A DNA stretch of 64,000 nt from Fidelibacterota bacterium (lineage in GTDB: Bacteria > Pseudomonadota > Alphaproteobacteria > Rhodospirillales > Rhodospirillaceae), in assembly GCA_947476275.1 (NCBI GenBank), contig CANJPQ010000001.1:186001-250000 (forward strand), written 5' to 3'. The notes below the pieces were generated by a model that saw nothing but the letters and a program-made list of their open reading frames with translations, had not been told where the DNA came from and searched no databases. This document shows positions 36,584 to 46,131 of this stretch, piece after piece; position 1 is the stretch's first letter; each line of letters starts with the position of its first letter. The translations under genes were made by a program, and so were the position numbers.

Positions 36584-36862
36584 ATGGCGAAAGAAGAGTT
36601 GATGGAGTTCGAGGGCGTCGTCACCGACGTCCTGCCGGAAGGCCGCTACAGGGTTAAGCTCAGTAACGATCATGAATTGATCGCCTATACCGCGGGCCGG
36701 ATGAAGAAGAATCGCATCCGCACCCTGGTCGGCGACCGCGTCACCGTCGAAGTGTCGCCGTACGATCTGGACAAGGGACGCCTGACGTTCCGTCACAAGG
36801 ATCCGGCCGCCAACCCGTCAAGTCAGGGGCCGCAACGGCGCCCACCGCCCCGCCGCCGCTAA
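36584..36862 (+). CDS. infA: Translation initiation factor IF-1
   Basis: 92 residues: an S1-like OB-fold. [44 protein letters not shown] and [14 protein letters not shown] are highly conserved IF-1 blocks. It binds the ribosomal A site during initiation. The C-terminal tail of about 18 residues is Pro/Arg/Gln-rich and longer than in the 72-residue E. coli protein, as in many Alphaproteobacteria with a second IF-1 copy. It forms an operon with cspA, which makes a cold-adaptation role plausible; a strong terminator follows. Confidence 0.92.
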   Translation: MAKEELMEFEGVVTDVLPEGRYRVKLSNDHELIAYTAGRMKKNRIRTLVGDRVTVEVSPYDLDKGRLTFRHKDPAANPSSQGPQRRPPPRRR

Positions 36863-36880
36863 ACTTCATCTTATCCGATG

Positions 36881-36915
36881 CGAGCGGAGTACCTGGTGCT
36901 CCGCTCGTTTCTTTT
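36881..36915 (+). terminator. Rho-independent terminator after infA
   Basis: CGAGCGGAG (36881-36889) pairs with CTCCGCTCG (36899-36907) around a 9-nt loop, followed by TTTCTTTT. It ends the cspA-infA operon. Confidence 0.85.
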
Positions 36916-37099
36916 GTGCCGTCGGCGCAGGCTGCCCGCTTTGCGGGTGAAACCTTTCGCAACCACTCGCGTTGACTTTCCGCCATGGGTGCATTGCCCG
37001 TCTGGCAAAGCGCACTTGCGCCTATTTCTCAAATTCGGAGTCGGTGGTGCCGGAAGCCCAGCCGTCTTCGCGTCGCACATAGCGCAGGTGTCGGAACCG

Positions 37100-37916
37100 C
37101 GCACGTTGATAGCGTTCTTCAGCGCAATCCCGGTCCAGTCCTGGTGGTCGCGTCCTCACGCACCCAGGCTGCGGTTGCGGAACGTTTCCTCACTGACGAC
37201 GGCGTTGCTGCGCGGATCTGTCACGACCTCGAATCGATCAGCACCGACGATACCGGCCTTTCGCGGCTCGGCGCGGTGCTCATCGAAGAAGAGGCCCTGA
37301 CCGGCGCGGATCTCGCGGAACTCTCGTGCTTGGTCGCGCGGCAGCCCGCATGGTCGGATCTGCCGTTCATCGTTCTGACCCAGGGCGCATCGGGTAAGCG
37401 AGGCACATCACCGCCACACCATTGAACTGAGTCCGCAGATTCCCTGGACCGCCACCCCCGACGGCCCCATGCACCAGGTCCACGACCGGTGGCTACAACT
37501 CACGGGCATCACGCGCAACGAAGCCTTAGGCGGCAGGCATCACCTGCTGCATTAGGACGATCGCGACAGCGTCAGCCCCACGTACCGGCGCGCGTTCGCG
37601 CAAGGCGCTCCGCTCGACATCGAGCACCGCACAGAGCCTGCCGACGGCAGCTATCGATGGTTTTGCTCTCCTCCATGTGAACCTCAACGGCGAACGCTCG
37701 TTCTCCGTGGCTGATGCGCTTCAGGCCCGCGGCATTCCGATGGTGTTCGTCACCGGCTGCGGCGCGCGCGGCCTGGAGCGCGAATACGCGAAAGCCCGAA
37801 CACTGCAAAAGACTCTCGATGTGGATCTATTGGCGGTGGCCATCGAGGACATGACGCAGCCCGCAAATGCCGGCTCCGCGCCTGCGGTCGGCCTCGACAG
37901 CGAACGGCCGCGCTAA
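37100..37916 (+). pseudogene. Decayed hybrid histidine kinase (N-terminal domain, PAS, receiver remnants)
   Basis: Three fragments in different frames line up with one hybrid sensor kinase. (a) 37125-37400: VLVVASSRTQAAVAERFL, then LARQPAWSDLPFIVLT, a receiver-like N-terminal domain. (b) 37412-37669: a PAS domain (LSPQIPWTATPDG, RWLQLTGITRNEALG, HRTEPADGSYRWF), broken by an in-frame TAG at 37553-37555. (c) 37677-37916: the end of a receiver (NLNGERSFSVADALQARGIP, then MVFVTGCGARGL). The PAS-to-receiver join is too short for a kinase domain, so about 200 codons appear deleted. The architecture resembles HWE-type kinases with a FATGUY-like receiver. No complete reading frame survives. Confidence 0.75.
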
Positions 37917-38006
37917 CCTTTCAGCATCATGGAGAAGGACGGCGCACCCGTGGCGCGTCCTGGCCGCGTCGGGTACGCTCGGAGACTTTCCGCGGCGGGG
38001 GCGAGC

Positions 38007-39581
38007 ATGAAATTCGTTATAGTTGGTCTTGTCCTTGCGTTCGCCGCATCCGCGTCCGCACAGACAGACATGAAAGCAGCGTGCGAGCAGCTCGCTTTTG
38101 GCGCCCCGCAGACCGTGGGGCCCCCTAAGAATTTCGCCAAGACCTTCGCCGAGCTGCCCGATGCGCCGAGCGCCATCACCGCCGCCGTCATCGCTCCGGC
38201 GGAGCGCGACCTGCCGGAAGTATGCCAGGTGGACGGCTACGTGCCGCCCGCGGTCGGCTTCCAGGTGCGCATGCCGACCAAGGCCTGGAACGGCAAGTTC
38301 ATGATGTACGGCTGCGGCGGTCCGTGCGGGCAGATCTACCGCGAGCACGCGGAAGAGGTGCTGGCGCGCGGCTACGCGGTGGCGGTCACCGACATGGGCC
38401 ATCGCGGCATCGGCACCATCTACACCTTCAACAACATCCCCGGCATGATCGATTTCGGCTATCGCGCGACGCACGTGACGACCGTGGCGGCGAAGGCGAT
38501 CATCGAGGCGTTCTACGGCAAGGCGGCATCGCGGAACTACTACCAGGGCTGCTCCACCGGGGGCCGCCAGGGCATGGTGGAGGCCCAGCGCTTCCCGGAA
38601 GATTTCGACGGCCTCATCGCCGGCGCCCCGGTGTACTTCCAGTCGGGTGACACGCCGCTGTTCCTGCGCTGGAGCGCTATGGTCAACAAAGGCGCGGACG
38701 GCAAGCCGATCCTCGACGCCAAGAAGTTGCCGATGATCCACAAGACGGTGCTCGCCGCATGTGACGCGTTGGACGGCGTCACCGACGGCCTGCTGCAGGA
38801 CCCGCGGCGGTGCACATGGGATCCCGGCGCAATCCTTTGCAAGAAGGGCGCAATGGGCGATGCCTGCCTCACCGAGGACGAGGCGCAAGTGGTCCGCAAG
38901 ATCTACACCGGCGCGGTCAACTCCAAGGGCAAGAAACTGTATTGGGGCATGCAGCGCGGCTCCGAATATTACTGGACCCCGGCCTTTATCGGCGCGAACG
39001 GCCAACTTGGCACCCGCGCCACCGCGCTTGGGTCGGCCTATTCGTTCTGGTACGAGCCCAGCCCCACGTACTCCGAGTTCGATTACGACCGCGATCCGCC
39101 GCGCTTGGGTATGCTCGAGCCGTTCTTCGATGCGCGAAATCCTGATCTCCGCGCGCTCAAGGATCACGGCGCCAAATTGATCCTCTACCACGGCTGGGAC
39201 GACAACGAGATTCCACCGGAAGCCACCGTCGACTATTACGAGACCGCCACGCGCACCATGGGCGGCGCCGAAAAGACGACGGACTTCTTCCGACTGTTCA
39301 TGATCCCGGGCATGACTCATTGCCGTCGCGGCCCGGGCGGCGACGCCATCGACTGGATCACCGCCCTGGAGAATTGGGTTGAGAAGGGCCAGGCGCCGGA
39401 CAAGATGGTCGTCGGCCACCTGAAGGAACAGCAGACCTATCTCGGCTTGCCGCGCTTGCGCTATCCGGTCGACCCGGCGCGCATCGACCGCACGCGGCCG
39501 ATCTATCCATACCCCGCGCTCGCGCGCTGGACCGGCAACGGCGACGTCAACGACGCCGCGACATGGGAACAGGCGAAGTGA
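38007..39581 (+). CDS. Tannase/feruloyl esterase family protein
   Basis: 524 residues from ATG 38007. The signal peptide (FVIVGLVLAFAASASAQ) indicates export. The fold matches the tannase/feruloyl-esterase family: GCSTGGRQG with nucleophile Ser183, YHGWDDNEIPP (acid) and MIPGMTHC with the His. Two Cys around the nucleophile and His could form the family disulfide. A lid domain spans about 200-400. Members cleave gallate or ferulate esters of plant polymers, or aromatic diesters as in MHETase. It is convergent with the DsbA-like gene, 9 bp apart. Confidence 0.9.
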   Translation: MKFVIVGLVLAFAASASAQTDMKAACEQLAFGAPQTVGPPKNFAKTFAELPDAPSAITAAVIAPAERDLPEVCQVDGYVPPAVGFQVRMPTKAWNGKFMMYGCGGPCGQIYREHAEEVLARGYAVAVTDMGHRGIGTIYTFNNIPGMIDFGYRATHVTTVAAKAIIEAFYGKAASRNYYQGCSTGGRQGMVEAQRFPEDFDGLIAGAPVYFQSGDTPLFLRWSAMVNKGADGKPILDAKKLPMIHKTVLAACDALDGVTDGLLQDPRRCTWDPGAILCKKGAMGDACLTEDEAQVVRKIYTGAVNSKGKKLYWGMQRGSEYYWTPAFIGANGQLGTRATALGSAYSFWYEPSPTYSEFDYDRDPPRLGMLEPFFDARNPDLRALKDHGAKLILYHGWDDNEIPPEATVDYYETATRTMGGAEKTTDFFRLFMIPGMTHCRRGPGGDAIDWITALENWVEKGQAPDKMVVGHLKEQQTYLGLPRLRYPVDPARIDRTRPIYPYPALARWTGNGDVNDAATWEQAK

Positions 39582-39590
39582 CGACGGTCG

Positions 39591-40265
39591 TCACTTCTTC
39601 TCCGCCCGCGCCATCGCCACTTCCTGTTTGAAGTCGATCTTCGCGGTCGAGGTCTTGTTCGACACACCGGAAAGCACCTTTGTGTCCACCACCAGCCCAG
39701 GCACCACGGATATCTTCATCGCGCGCGCGAGTTTCAGGTTCTCGATGATCTGATCGGCGATCTCGGGCGCGTTCATGTCCTTCTTGAGTTGGTCGACATT
39801 CAACCCGACCTTCTTGGCGTATTCGAATACGTTCTCGACCGTGATCTGGCCCTTGTGCTCCATCATCGCCTGATGGAACGCGGTGTATTTGCCTTGCTTC
39901 ACGGAGGCCAGCGCGGCACGGGACGCGGTGACGGACTCCTTTGTCAGGATCGGGAATTCCTTCACGACCAGCCGGACGTTGGGATCCTCCTTCAACAGCG
40001 CCTGCAGCCGCGGCTCCGCGGCTTTGCAGTACGGGCACTGGTAGTCGGTGAACTCAACGATGGTGACGTTGCCGTTGGGATTGCCGATCACCGGAGAAGC
40101 CGGGTCCGACAGCAGGTCTTTTTGCCGCGCGACTGCGGCCTTCTGGGAGGCATCGCCCAGGGCGGCCATCACCGGATCGTCGGCGTCGGTTTCGGCACGC
40201 ACCGGCGCGCTCAGGGCAAGCAGCACGGAAAAAATTGTAACCGACAGTGACTGTGTTACGCGCAT
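39591..40265 (-). CDS. DsbA-family periplasmic thioredoxin-fold protein
   Basis: 224 residues from ATG 40265 with GGAGGAG 6 nt upstream. A signal peptide ends near VRAE. The DsbA/DsbG-like fold has the active site TDYQCPYC (Cys77, Cys80) and the helical insertion. The cis-proline region is SVVPGLVV. In this clade (Com1/BdbD-like) the protein oxidises or isomerises disulfides in exported proteins. It sits opposite a tannase-type esterase that has disulfide potential. Confidence 0.88.
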   Translation of the reverse strand: MRVTQSLSVTIFSVLLALSAPVRAETDADDPVMAALGDASQKAAVARQKDLLSDPASPVIGNPNGNVTIVEFTDYQCPYCKAAEPRLQALLKEDPNVRLVVKEFPILTKESVTASRAALASVKQGKYTAFHQAMMEHKGQITVENVFEYAKKVGLNVDQLKKDMNAPEIADQIIENLKLARAMKISVVPGLVVDTKVLSGVSNKTSTAKIDFKQEVAMARAEKK

Positions 40266-40407
40266 GAGACGCTCCTCCGCGAGATTTCGCACGAACGGTA
40301 ACTATAGCGTGCTTTATGACATAAAAGTCAGCACTTCTGCGTGCGCCCGGGCGTGGAATCGGTGCCCGACTCGTGGCATGACTCGGCTCCCCCCGAAGGA
40401 GATCCCC

Positions 40408-41079
40408 ATGCGCTTACTCGTCGTCGAAGATGATCAAGAACTGGCCGATGGCCTCGCCAGCTCGCTCGCCCAATCGTCCTATGCGGTCGATACTTATCCC
40501 ACCGCCGAACTCGCCTTCGCCGCCGCCACCATTCAGAATTACGACGTGATCGTGCTCGACCTCGGCCTGCCCGACGGCGACGGCGTCGATCTGCTCAAAC
40601 GCCTGCGCGAGCGCGGCGTGCGCTCGCCGGTGATCATCATCACCGCGCGCGACCAGCTGACCGATCGCGTGCGCGGGCTGGACGGCGGCGCCGACGATTA
40701 CCTCGTCAAGCCGATTGCGCTCTCGGAACTCGATGCGCGCATCCGCGTGCAGCTGCGCCGCCAGCAAGCCGAGCCATTCACGCTGCGCTTCGCCGCCGTG
40801 GGTCTGGATGCGGTGCATCGCCAGGCGATCGTCGACGGCAAGGCGCTGGATTGCACCGCCAAGGAATACGCGATCCTGGAAGTGCTGGTGCGCGCCCAAG
40901 GCCGCATCGTCGCCAAGGATCGCATCTTCGACGGCATCTATGACGCCGAAAGCGACACCAGCCCCGCGGCGGTGGAAGTCCACATCAGTCGCCTGCGCCG
41001 CAAGCTCACCGCCGCCAACAGCAACGTATCGATCCGCGCCCTGCGCGGGCTCGGGTATCGGCTGGAAGCCTCGGCTTGA
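40408..41079 (+). CDS. OmpR/PhoB-family response regulator
   Basis: 223 residues from ATG 40408 after GAAGGAG. The receiver domain (1-115) has Asp8/Asp9, phospho-Asp51, Thr79 and Lys101. The C-terminal winged helix (130-223) ends in HISRLRRKL and RALRGLGYRLE. It pairs with the kinase gene that starts within its stop codon. Its targets are not evident; the pair resembles TctD/TctE and QseB/QseC types, which often sense tricarboxylates or cations. No transporter genes of the Tct type are adjacent. Confidence 0.92.
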   Translation: MRLLVVEDDQELADGLASSLAQSSYAVDTYPTAELAFAAATIQNYDVIVLDLGLPDGDGVDLLKRLRERGVRSPVIIITARDQLTDRVRGLDGGADDYLVKPIALSELDARIRVQLRRQQAEPFTLRFAAVGLDAVHRQAIVDGKALDCTAKEYAILEVLVRAQGRIVAKDRIFDGIYDAESDTSPAAVEVHISRLRRKLTAANSNVSIRALRGLGYRLEASA

Positions 41080-42479
41080 TCCGCACCGCGCCCGCGAGCT
41101 CGCTGCGCCGGCAACTTCTTGTCCGGCTCTGCGGGCCGCTGGCGGCTCTTATGCTGGTCGGCGGCGCGCTCACGCTCGCTGCCGCCCAGTATTTCGCCAC
41201 GCGGGTCTATGACGAGTGGCTGTACGATTCCGCGATGGCCTTGGCGTCGCAGATCAAGCCCGACGGCGCCGGTCCCGCGGTCACCCTGCCGGCCGCGGCG
41301 GTGGAGATGCTGGAGTACGACCAGACCGACCGCGTCCTCTACGACGTGGTTGCCGCCTCCGGCGAACACATCTTCGGCAATCAGCACTTGCCCCCACCGC
41401 CGCGCGCCCCGGGCGCCCGCCCGGTATTCTACGACGGCGTCATCGATGGCGATCCAGTCCGGCTCACCGCCGTTGCCGTCGCCCCGGCGCTCGCGGGCGA
41501 TATCGTGATCGTGGCGGAAACGCTCACGAAGCGCAGCGGCATCGTCACTCAAATCCTGGTCGGCATCCTGCCGATCGAGATCGCGCTCCTGGCAATCGCC
41601 GGCGTGCTGATCTGGTTTGCCGTCACCTCCGCTCTGCGTCGCGTCAATCGCTTGGCGGTGGAACTCGGGCATATTCAAACCGACGACCTGGCGCCGCTGG
41701 CTGAGGTCGATGTGCTGCCGGCGGAGATCCGGCCTTTGGCCGAAGCGCTCAACGGCGTCATGGATCGCTTGGCGGAGGCCCGCGACGCGGTGCGCCGGTT
41801 TGTCGCCAACGCGGCGCACCAGTTGCGCACGCCGCTCGCCGCCATGCAGATCCAGGTGCAGCGCGCCCTGCGCGAGACCGACGCCGCGCGTCGCCAAGAG
41901 GCGCTGACCGCCGTCGACAAAGCCATGGTGCGCCTCACGCGCGTGACACAGCAGCTTCTCACGCTCGCCCGCGCCGAACCGGGCAGCGGCAACGGCGCGA
42001 ATATCCAGTCGGTCGATCTGGCGGCGCTTGCACGCCAGGAGCTGGAGCATTGGGCGGATGCCGCCGTCGCCCGCGGCATCGATCTCGGCTACGACGGCCC
42101 GGCGGTCGGCCCGCTGATCCTTGGCGATCCGCAGCTGCTGACCGATCTCGTCGCCAATCTGGTCGACAACGCGATCCGCTACAGCGAGGGCGATGGCCAG
42201 GTCACACTCCGCCTCAGTGCCGATCCTGTGGTGCTCTCGGTCGAAGACACCGGCCCCGGCATTGCTCCGGCGGAACGCGAGCGGGTGTTGGAGCGGTTCT
42301 ATCGGCCCCCGGCGAGCAAGGGCACCGGCAGCGGCCTGGGTCTGGCCATCGCCAGCGAGATCGCCAAGCGCCACGGCGCGCGGTTGACCCTCGGTGCCGG
42401 CGAAGGCGGCAAAGGCACGCTCGCCACCGTCGCCTTCGAGACCGCGCCGGTCCCGTCGCGCGCGATGGAGCGCGTTTAA
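41076..42479 (+). CDS. Sensor histidine kinase (TctE/QseC-like)
   Basis: 467 residues starting with TTG at 41076, in a TTGA overlap with the regulator stop. Two membrane helices (about 17-38 and 158-183) flank a periplasmic domain of about 120 residues with a Pro-rich loop. A HAMP-like region follows, then the phospho-acceptor His248 in NAAHQLRTPLA, the N box LVANLVDNAIRY, the G1 box VEDTGPGI and the G2 box GTGSGLGLAIASEIA. All kinase motifs are intact. It is convergent with the next gene with a 4-bp overlap. Confidence 0.92.
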   Translation: MIRTAPASSLRRQLLVRLCGPLAALMLVGGALTLAAAQYFATRVYDEWLYDSAMALASQIKPDGAGPAVTLPAAAVEMLEYDQTDRVLYDVVAASGEHIFGNQHLPPPPRAPGARPVFYDGVIDGDPVRLTAVAVAPALAGDIVIVAETLTKRSGIVTQILVGILPIEIALLAIAGVLIWFAVTSALRRVNRLAVELGHIQTDDLAPLAEVDVLPAEIRPLAEALNGVMDRLAEARDAVRRFVANAAHQLRTPLAAMQIQVQRALRETDAARRQEALTAVDKAMVRLTRVTQQLLTLARAEPGSGNGANIQSVDLAALARQELEHWADAAVARGIDLGYDGPAVGPLILGDPQLLTDLVANLVDNAIRYSEGDGQVTLRLSADPVVLSVEDTGPGIAPAERERVLERFYRPPASKGTGSGLGLAIASEIAKRHGARLTLGAGEGGKGTLATVAFETAPVPSRAMERV

Positions 42480-43798
42480 GCCTGGATATCGATCAGGCTC
42501 TGGCTGAGCGGATCCTCCACCGCACCCCCCAGCAGGTTCAGATAGTTCGATTGGGTGCTGGCGAGGGATTGCAGGTTGGTCTGCAAGGCGCTGAGCTCGC
42601 GCGAACTCTTCGCCTGCAGCGCCTGCTGTTGGTCGAGCTGATCGGAGTTCACCTTCACGGACTGCTGGGTCAGATCGTCAAGCGCCGCGTCGGCGCGGCG
42701 TTGATCGCCACCGACCTGGTTGGCGGCCAACTGAAGCTGACCGCTGGCCGCCGTCAGGTTCACGCTGGCCGCATCGATGTCGCGATAGGCGCGCTGGCGG
42801 TCCGCATCGGTCGCCAAGCCGCCGTAGAACCACGATGGCATCAACCCGAGCCCGGTCCGCTGCAATGTCCCGGTGACGATCTGCGGCGGATCGTCCGGAT
42901 TGATCGTCACCTCCATCGTGATCTTGTTGGTGGCCGGATCGTAGCTGGCGAGCTTGAGCCCGGTGCGTGTCGACGTGCTCTCGGTCAGGGTAATCCCGGC
43001 CGTCTCGATCTCCTTCGCTTCGCCCTGCAGCGCGGTGTAGTGCGTAATGGTGTCGGTGCCCGGGTCCGGCACCCACACGCTGCCGTCGTCGACCTTGATG
43101 CGGTAGTCCGTCGCGACGTAGGTACCGGTGATCGTGGAGGTCGCGAGCGATGGATTGTTGCGGTATTCGATCTCGTTTCCGGAATAGTCGACCCGATTGA
43201 TGTTGCCGACCAGGCTCGTGGTGCCGCCGCTATCGGCTTCGTTCGAGATCGCATTGATCATGTCGTCGAATTTGCCGGCGTAATACTCCACATCCTCGTG
43301 CGACATGCCGACGCTATCGCGGATCGACGAAAGATTGTCCGACACGCGTTTGATGCTGTCCTGGCCCGAACTCACCGCCGCCTGCGCATTGTTGATCTGC
43401 GCCTTGACGCTGATCCACGCTTCGTTCTGCGTATCGATGGCCGCAGTTTTTTGCGATGCGGAGTCCGTGATCACCTGCTGCAGCGCGGAGTAGCGCTCCG
43501 TCGCCGTCTGCAGGATCTTATTGAGGATCGCACTGTTTTGTGACGGCATGCTGCCGAAGATCGACGTGCCGTCGTCGCCCAGGCTCGCGCTGAGCACGGA
43601 GACTGTACCGGTACCCGCGCGCAACGCCCCGCTGGATCCGCTCTTCGCGGTCGTGGCGTTCTGGATGAGCAGGGAAACCGGCGTGCCTTCGCTCGACGTG
43701 GTGTTGTCGTTGCTGGCACTCGCGTTTGAACTCGACCTATCTGCCGTAACGGGCAAATAGGGATTGTAGCTCGTTCCCGAGATCGAAAGGTCTGACAT
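42476..43798 (-). CDS. Large Ser/Thr/Asn-rich coiled-coil protein, unknown
   Basis: 440 residues, not assigned. It has no signal peptide or membrane helix. The N-terminal 60 residues are Ser/Asn-rich. Residues 90-180 are helical with heptad-like spacing (ILQTATERYSALQQVITDSASQ), a beta-rich middle follows (about 195-320: TGTYVATDYRIKVDDG, KITMEVTINPDDP), and the C-terminal 110 residues are again helical and Gln-rich. The helix-beta-helix layout is reminiscent of flagellin or hook-associated proteins, but canonical D0/D1 signatures are not visible and no flagellar gene is nearby. It stands alone. Confidence 0.6.
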   Translation of the reverse strand: MSDLSISGTSYNPYLPVTADRSSSNASASNDNTTSSEGTPVSLLIQNATTAKSGSSGALRAGTGTVSVLSASLGDDGTSIFGSMPSQNSAILNKILQTATERYSALQQVITDSASQKTAAIDTQNEAWISVKAQINNAQAAVSSGQDSIKRVSDNLSSIRDSVGMSHEDVEYYAGKFDDMINAISNEADSGGTTSLVGNINRVDYSGNEIEYRNNPSLATSTITGTYVATDYRIKVDDGSVWVPDPGTDTITHYTALQGEAKEIETAGITLTESTSTRTGLKLASYDPATNKITMEVTINPDDPPQIVTGTLQRTGLGLMPSWFYGGLATDADRQRAYRDIDAASVNLTAASGQLQLAANQVGGDQRRADAALDDLTQQSVKVNSDQLDQQQALQAKSSRELSALQTNLQSLASTQSNYLNLLGGAVEDPLSQSLIDIQA

Positions 43799-43930
43799 GG
43801 CGCATCGTCCTGGCGGCCTCGCGCCCGAATTCTTCGGGGCAGGTCAGGGACCAGACGCGCTGAATTTACCGGCAGCGCCTTACGTCAGGCTTGCGCCAGC
43901 GGGATCGCGGCCCGCCGTTACACAATATCG

Positions 43931-45244
43931 CTACCGCGGCTCATACACGGCGTTGGCTTTCATTTCGCGCACGAAAGGTTTCCATCCGGCCCACATGATC
44001 AGCAGCGCCGGAATCGCCACGCCGATCTGCACCGTCGCCATGGCGTGGCCGACGCCGGCCTTGTCGGTGAACACGTGATCGGTCAGCACGCCCACCATGG
44101 TCGGGCCGATCAACAGGCCGAGGAAATTGATCGTCATCAGGTACAGCGCGACGGCTTGCGCGCGCACGATGCCGGGGGCCATCACGACCATCGACGCGGA
44201 CCCCATGCCGGTGCCGATGGCGTTGCCGAAGATCGAGCAGGCGATCAACGCCAGCGCCAACTCGGGCGACGGCATTAGCGGATAGAGCGTCGCGGCCACG
44301 GACGTGAACCCAATCCCGATCCAGCAGGCGCGATAGGTCGGCGCCGACATGCCGCGGGCGATGAACGCGTCGCTGATCATGCCGCCCACCACCGCCCCGA
44401 GCGGCCCGAACACCAGGTAGTTCACGCCCAGCCAGAACCCCATGGTTTCGATCTGCCATGACCACGTGCGCTGGAACAACGCCGCGGTCCATCCGCCGGC
44501 ATAAGCCGCGGTGGTCACGGCGCACATGCCCAGACCGATCGGGAGATAGGCGGTCCAGCGCGATCCTATGTAGCGCAGCGCCGCCCAAAGCGAGAGCGCT
44601 TCGGTCGGCTCGTCGCCGGCTTTCAGGCGCGCGGGCTCACGGATGCCCATGATCGCCAGCGCCACCAGCAGGCCCGGCAGGCCCACCGCCAGGAACGCGG
44701 CCTGCCAGCCTTCGATGGCGCCGAAGATCGGCACGTCGACCGTGCCCGCCTTGCTCAACATGCCCGAGACTTTGCCGCCGACGAGATAGGCCAACCCCGT
44801 GCCGACCTGCACGCCGCCCATGTAGATGGCGGTCGCGCGCGCGCGGCTGCCTTTGGGGAACATATCGCCGATCAGCGACAGCGCGCTCGGCGTCAGGGTC
44901 GCTTCGCCCACGCCCACGCCGATGCGCGACAGGAACAATTGCCCGAAGCTACGGCTCAATCCGCACAGCGCCGTCATGATCGACCACAACGCCACGCCGG
45001 CGACGATGATGTTGCGCCGGTTGAAGCGGTCGGCCATCCAGCCGATTGGCCAGCCCAGGCTGACATAGAAGATCGCGAACGCCGGCCCCATCAGCAGGCC
45101 GAGCTGCGTGTCGGTGAGTTGCAGGGAGCCTTTGATCGGCGTGATCAACAGCCCCAGGATTTGCCGGTCGATGAACGACAGGATGTAAGCCAGCGTCAGC
45201 AGGGCAACCGCGCACCACGCGCGCAGGGAACTCGTCGAACTCAT
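43931..45244 (-). CDS. MFS transporter (spinster-like), copy 2
   Basis: 437 residues, about 12 membrane helices. AYILSFIDRQILGLLITPIKGSLQ and GWMADRFNRRNIIV are the spinster-type MFS signatures and match the carrier at 11456-12772 closely. SRIGVGVGEATLTPSALSLIGDMF is motif C-like. It lies 30 bp downstream of a glutathione S-transferase gene on the same strand, so the two are probably co-transcribed and may handle one xenobiotic. Confidence 0.88.
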   Translation of the reverse strand: MSSTSSLRAWCAVALLTLAYILSFIDRQILGLLITPIKGSLQLTDTQLGLLMGPAFAIFYVSLGWPIGWMADRFNRRNIIVAGVALWSIMTALCGLSRSFGQLFLSRIGVGVGEATLTPSALSLIGDMFPKGSRARATAIYMGGVQVGTGLAYLVGGKVSGMLSKAGTVDVPIFGAIEGWQAAFLAVGLPGLLVALAIMGIREPARLKAGDEPTEALSLWAALRYIGSRWTAYLPIGLGMCAVTTAAYAGGWTAALFQRTWSWQIETMGFWLGVNYLVFGPLGAVVGGMISDAFIARGMSAPTYRACWIGIGFTSVAATLYPLMPSPELALALIACSIFGNAIGTGMGSASMVVMAPGIVRAQAVALYLMTINFLGLLIGPTMVGVLTDHVFTDKAGVGHAMATVQIGVAIPALLIMWAGWKPFVREMKANAVYEPR

Positions 45245-45274
45245 GCGGGCGATACTTTCACGACAGGGTCACTT

Positions 45275-45916
45275 TTAAGACAGGGGCACTTTCACGACGT
45301 GCGTTTGATAGCCGGGGCGCGTCTGCAGCCGCGCGTACCACGCGGCCATGTTCGGGAATTGGCCCTGATCGGCGCCCAGCGCGAACCAGCGGTGTCCCCA
45401 CGGGCCCAGCGCGACATCCGCCAGCGTCATGCGCGCCCCGCCAAGGAACGGCTGGGTCCCCAGCGCCGCCTCCACGATCCGCAGCGCCTTCGCCATGTCC
45501 TCGCGCTTGGCCGCCAGCACCGCCGGATCGCGCTGCGCTTCCGGTGTGCGCACGTTCATGATCCAGAATATCCCGGCGTGCGGCGCGAGCGTGCTCAGCT
45601 GCCAATCCATCCAGCGCTCGCACAGGCCGCGCGCTGCGGGGGCCGCCGGATACAGCGCTGTCTCACCGGCCTTGTTGCAGAGGTAGCGGCAGATGGTATT
45701 GGATTCCCAGATGGCGACGCCGCCATCCACCCCACCGTCCAGTAGGGTCGGCACCAACCCGTTAGGGTTGAGGGCGCGATAGGCCGGCGTGTCGACCCCG
45801 CCATAGGGGCCGCCCACGTCCTCGCGGACGAACGGCAGGTCGAGCTCCGCCGCGGTCCACAGGACCTTCATCACGTTGCTGGACGTGGTCCGCCCCAGCA
45901 CCTTCAGTTCGCCCAT
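45275..45916 (-). CDS. Glutathione S-transferase family protein
   Basis: 213 residues. The N-terminal thioredoxin-like domain (1-80) has SSNVMKVLWTAAELDLPF and the glutathione-binding NPNGLVPTLLDGG and WESNTICRYL. The all-helical C-terminal domain has MTLADVALGPWGHRWF. The Ser in TTSSNVMK fits the catalytic position of beta/theta-type bacterial enzymes. It conjugates glutathione to electrophiles or acts as an isomerase. It shares a strand and probable transcript with the MFS gene that follows. Confidence 0.9.
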   Translation of the reverse strand: MGELKVLGRTTSSNVMKVLWTAAELDLPFVREDVGGPYGGVDTPAYRALNPNGLVPTLLDGGVDGGVAIWESNTICRYLCNKAGETALYPAAPAARGLCERWMDWQLSTLAPHAGIFWIMNVRTPEAQRDPAVLAAKREDMAKALRIVEAALGTQPFLGGARMTLADVALGPWGHRWFALGADQGQFPNMAAWYARLQTRPGYQTHVVKVPLS

Positions 45917-46131
45917 GCTGCCCCCCTGGCCGGGCGAGCCTACACGCCCGCGAGACGGTCGAGAACGGCCGGTTTGGACTTATTTCCGAATTGTGACTCC
46001 ACGATTCGGGGCGTTTGGTCGGCTGCCCAGGCCTGGACCGTTGGGTACCTTACGGTTGCGTAGCTTCCGGTTGACCTGACGCGCCCCCCACAGCACCGTA
46101 CCCCCGCATTTGGGGGAGGGGGCCACAGCCC

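Noticed and set aside
37827-39419. 530-codon minus-strand open frame
   Set aside because: Antisense to the tannase-family gene, which has a signal peptide and catalytic motifs.
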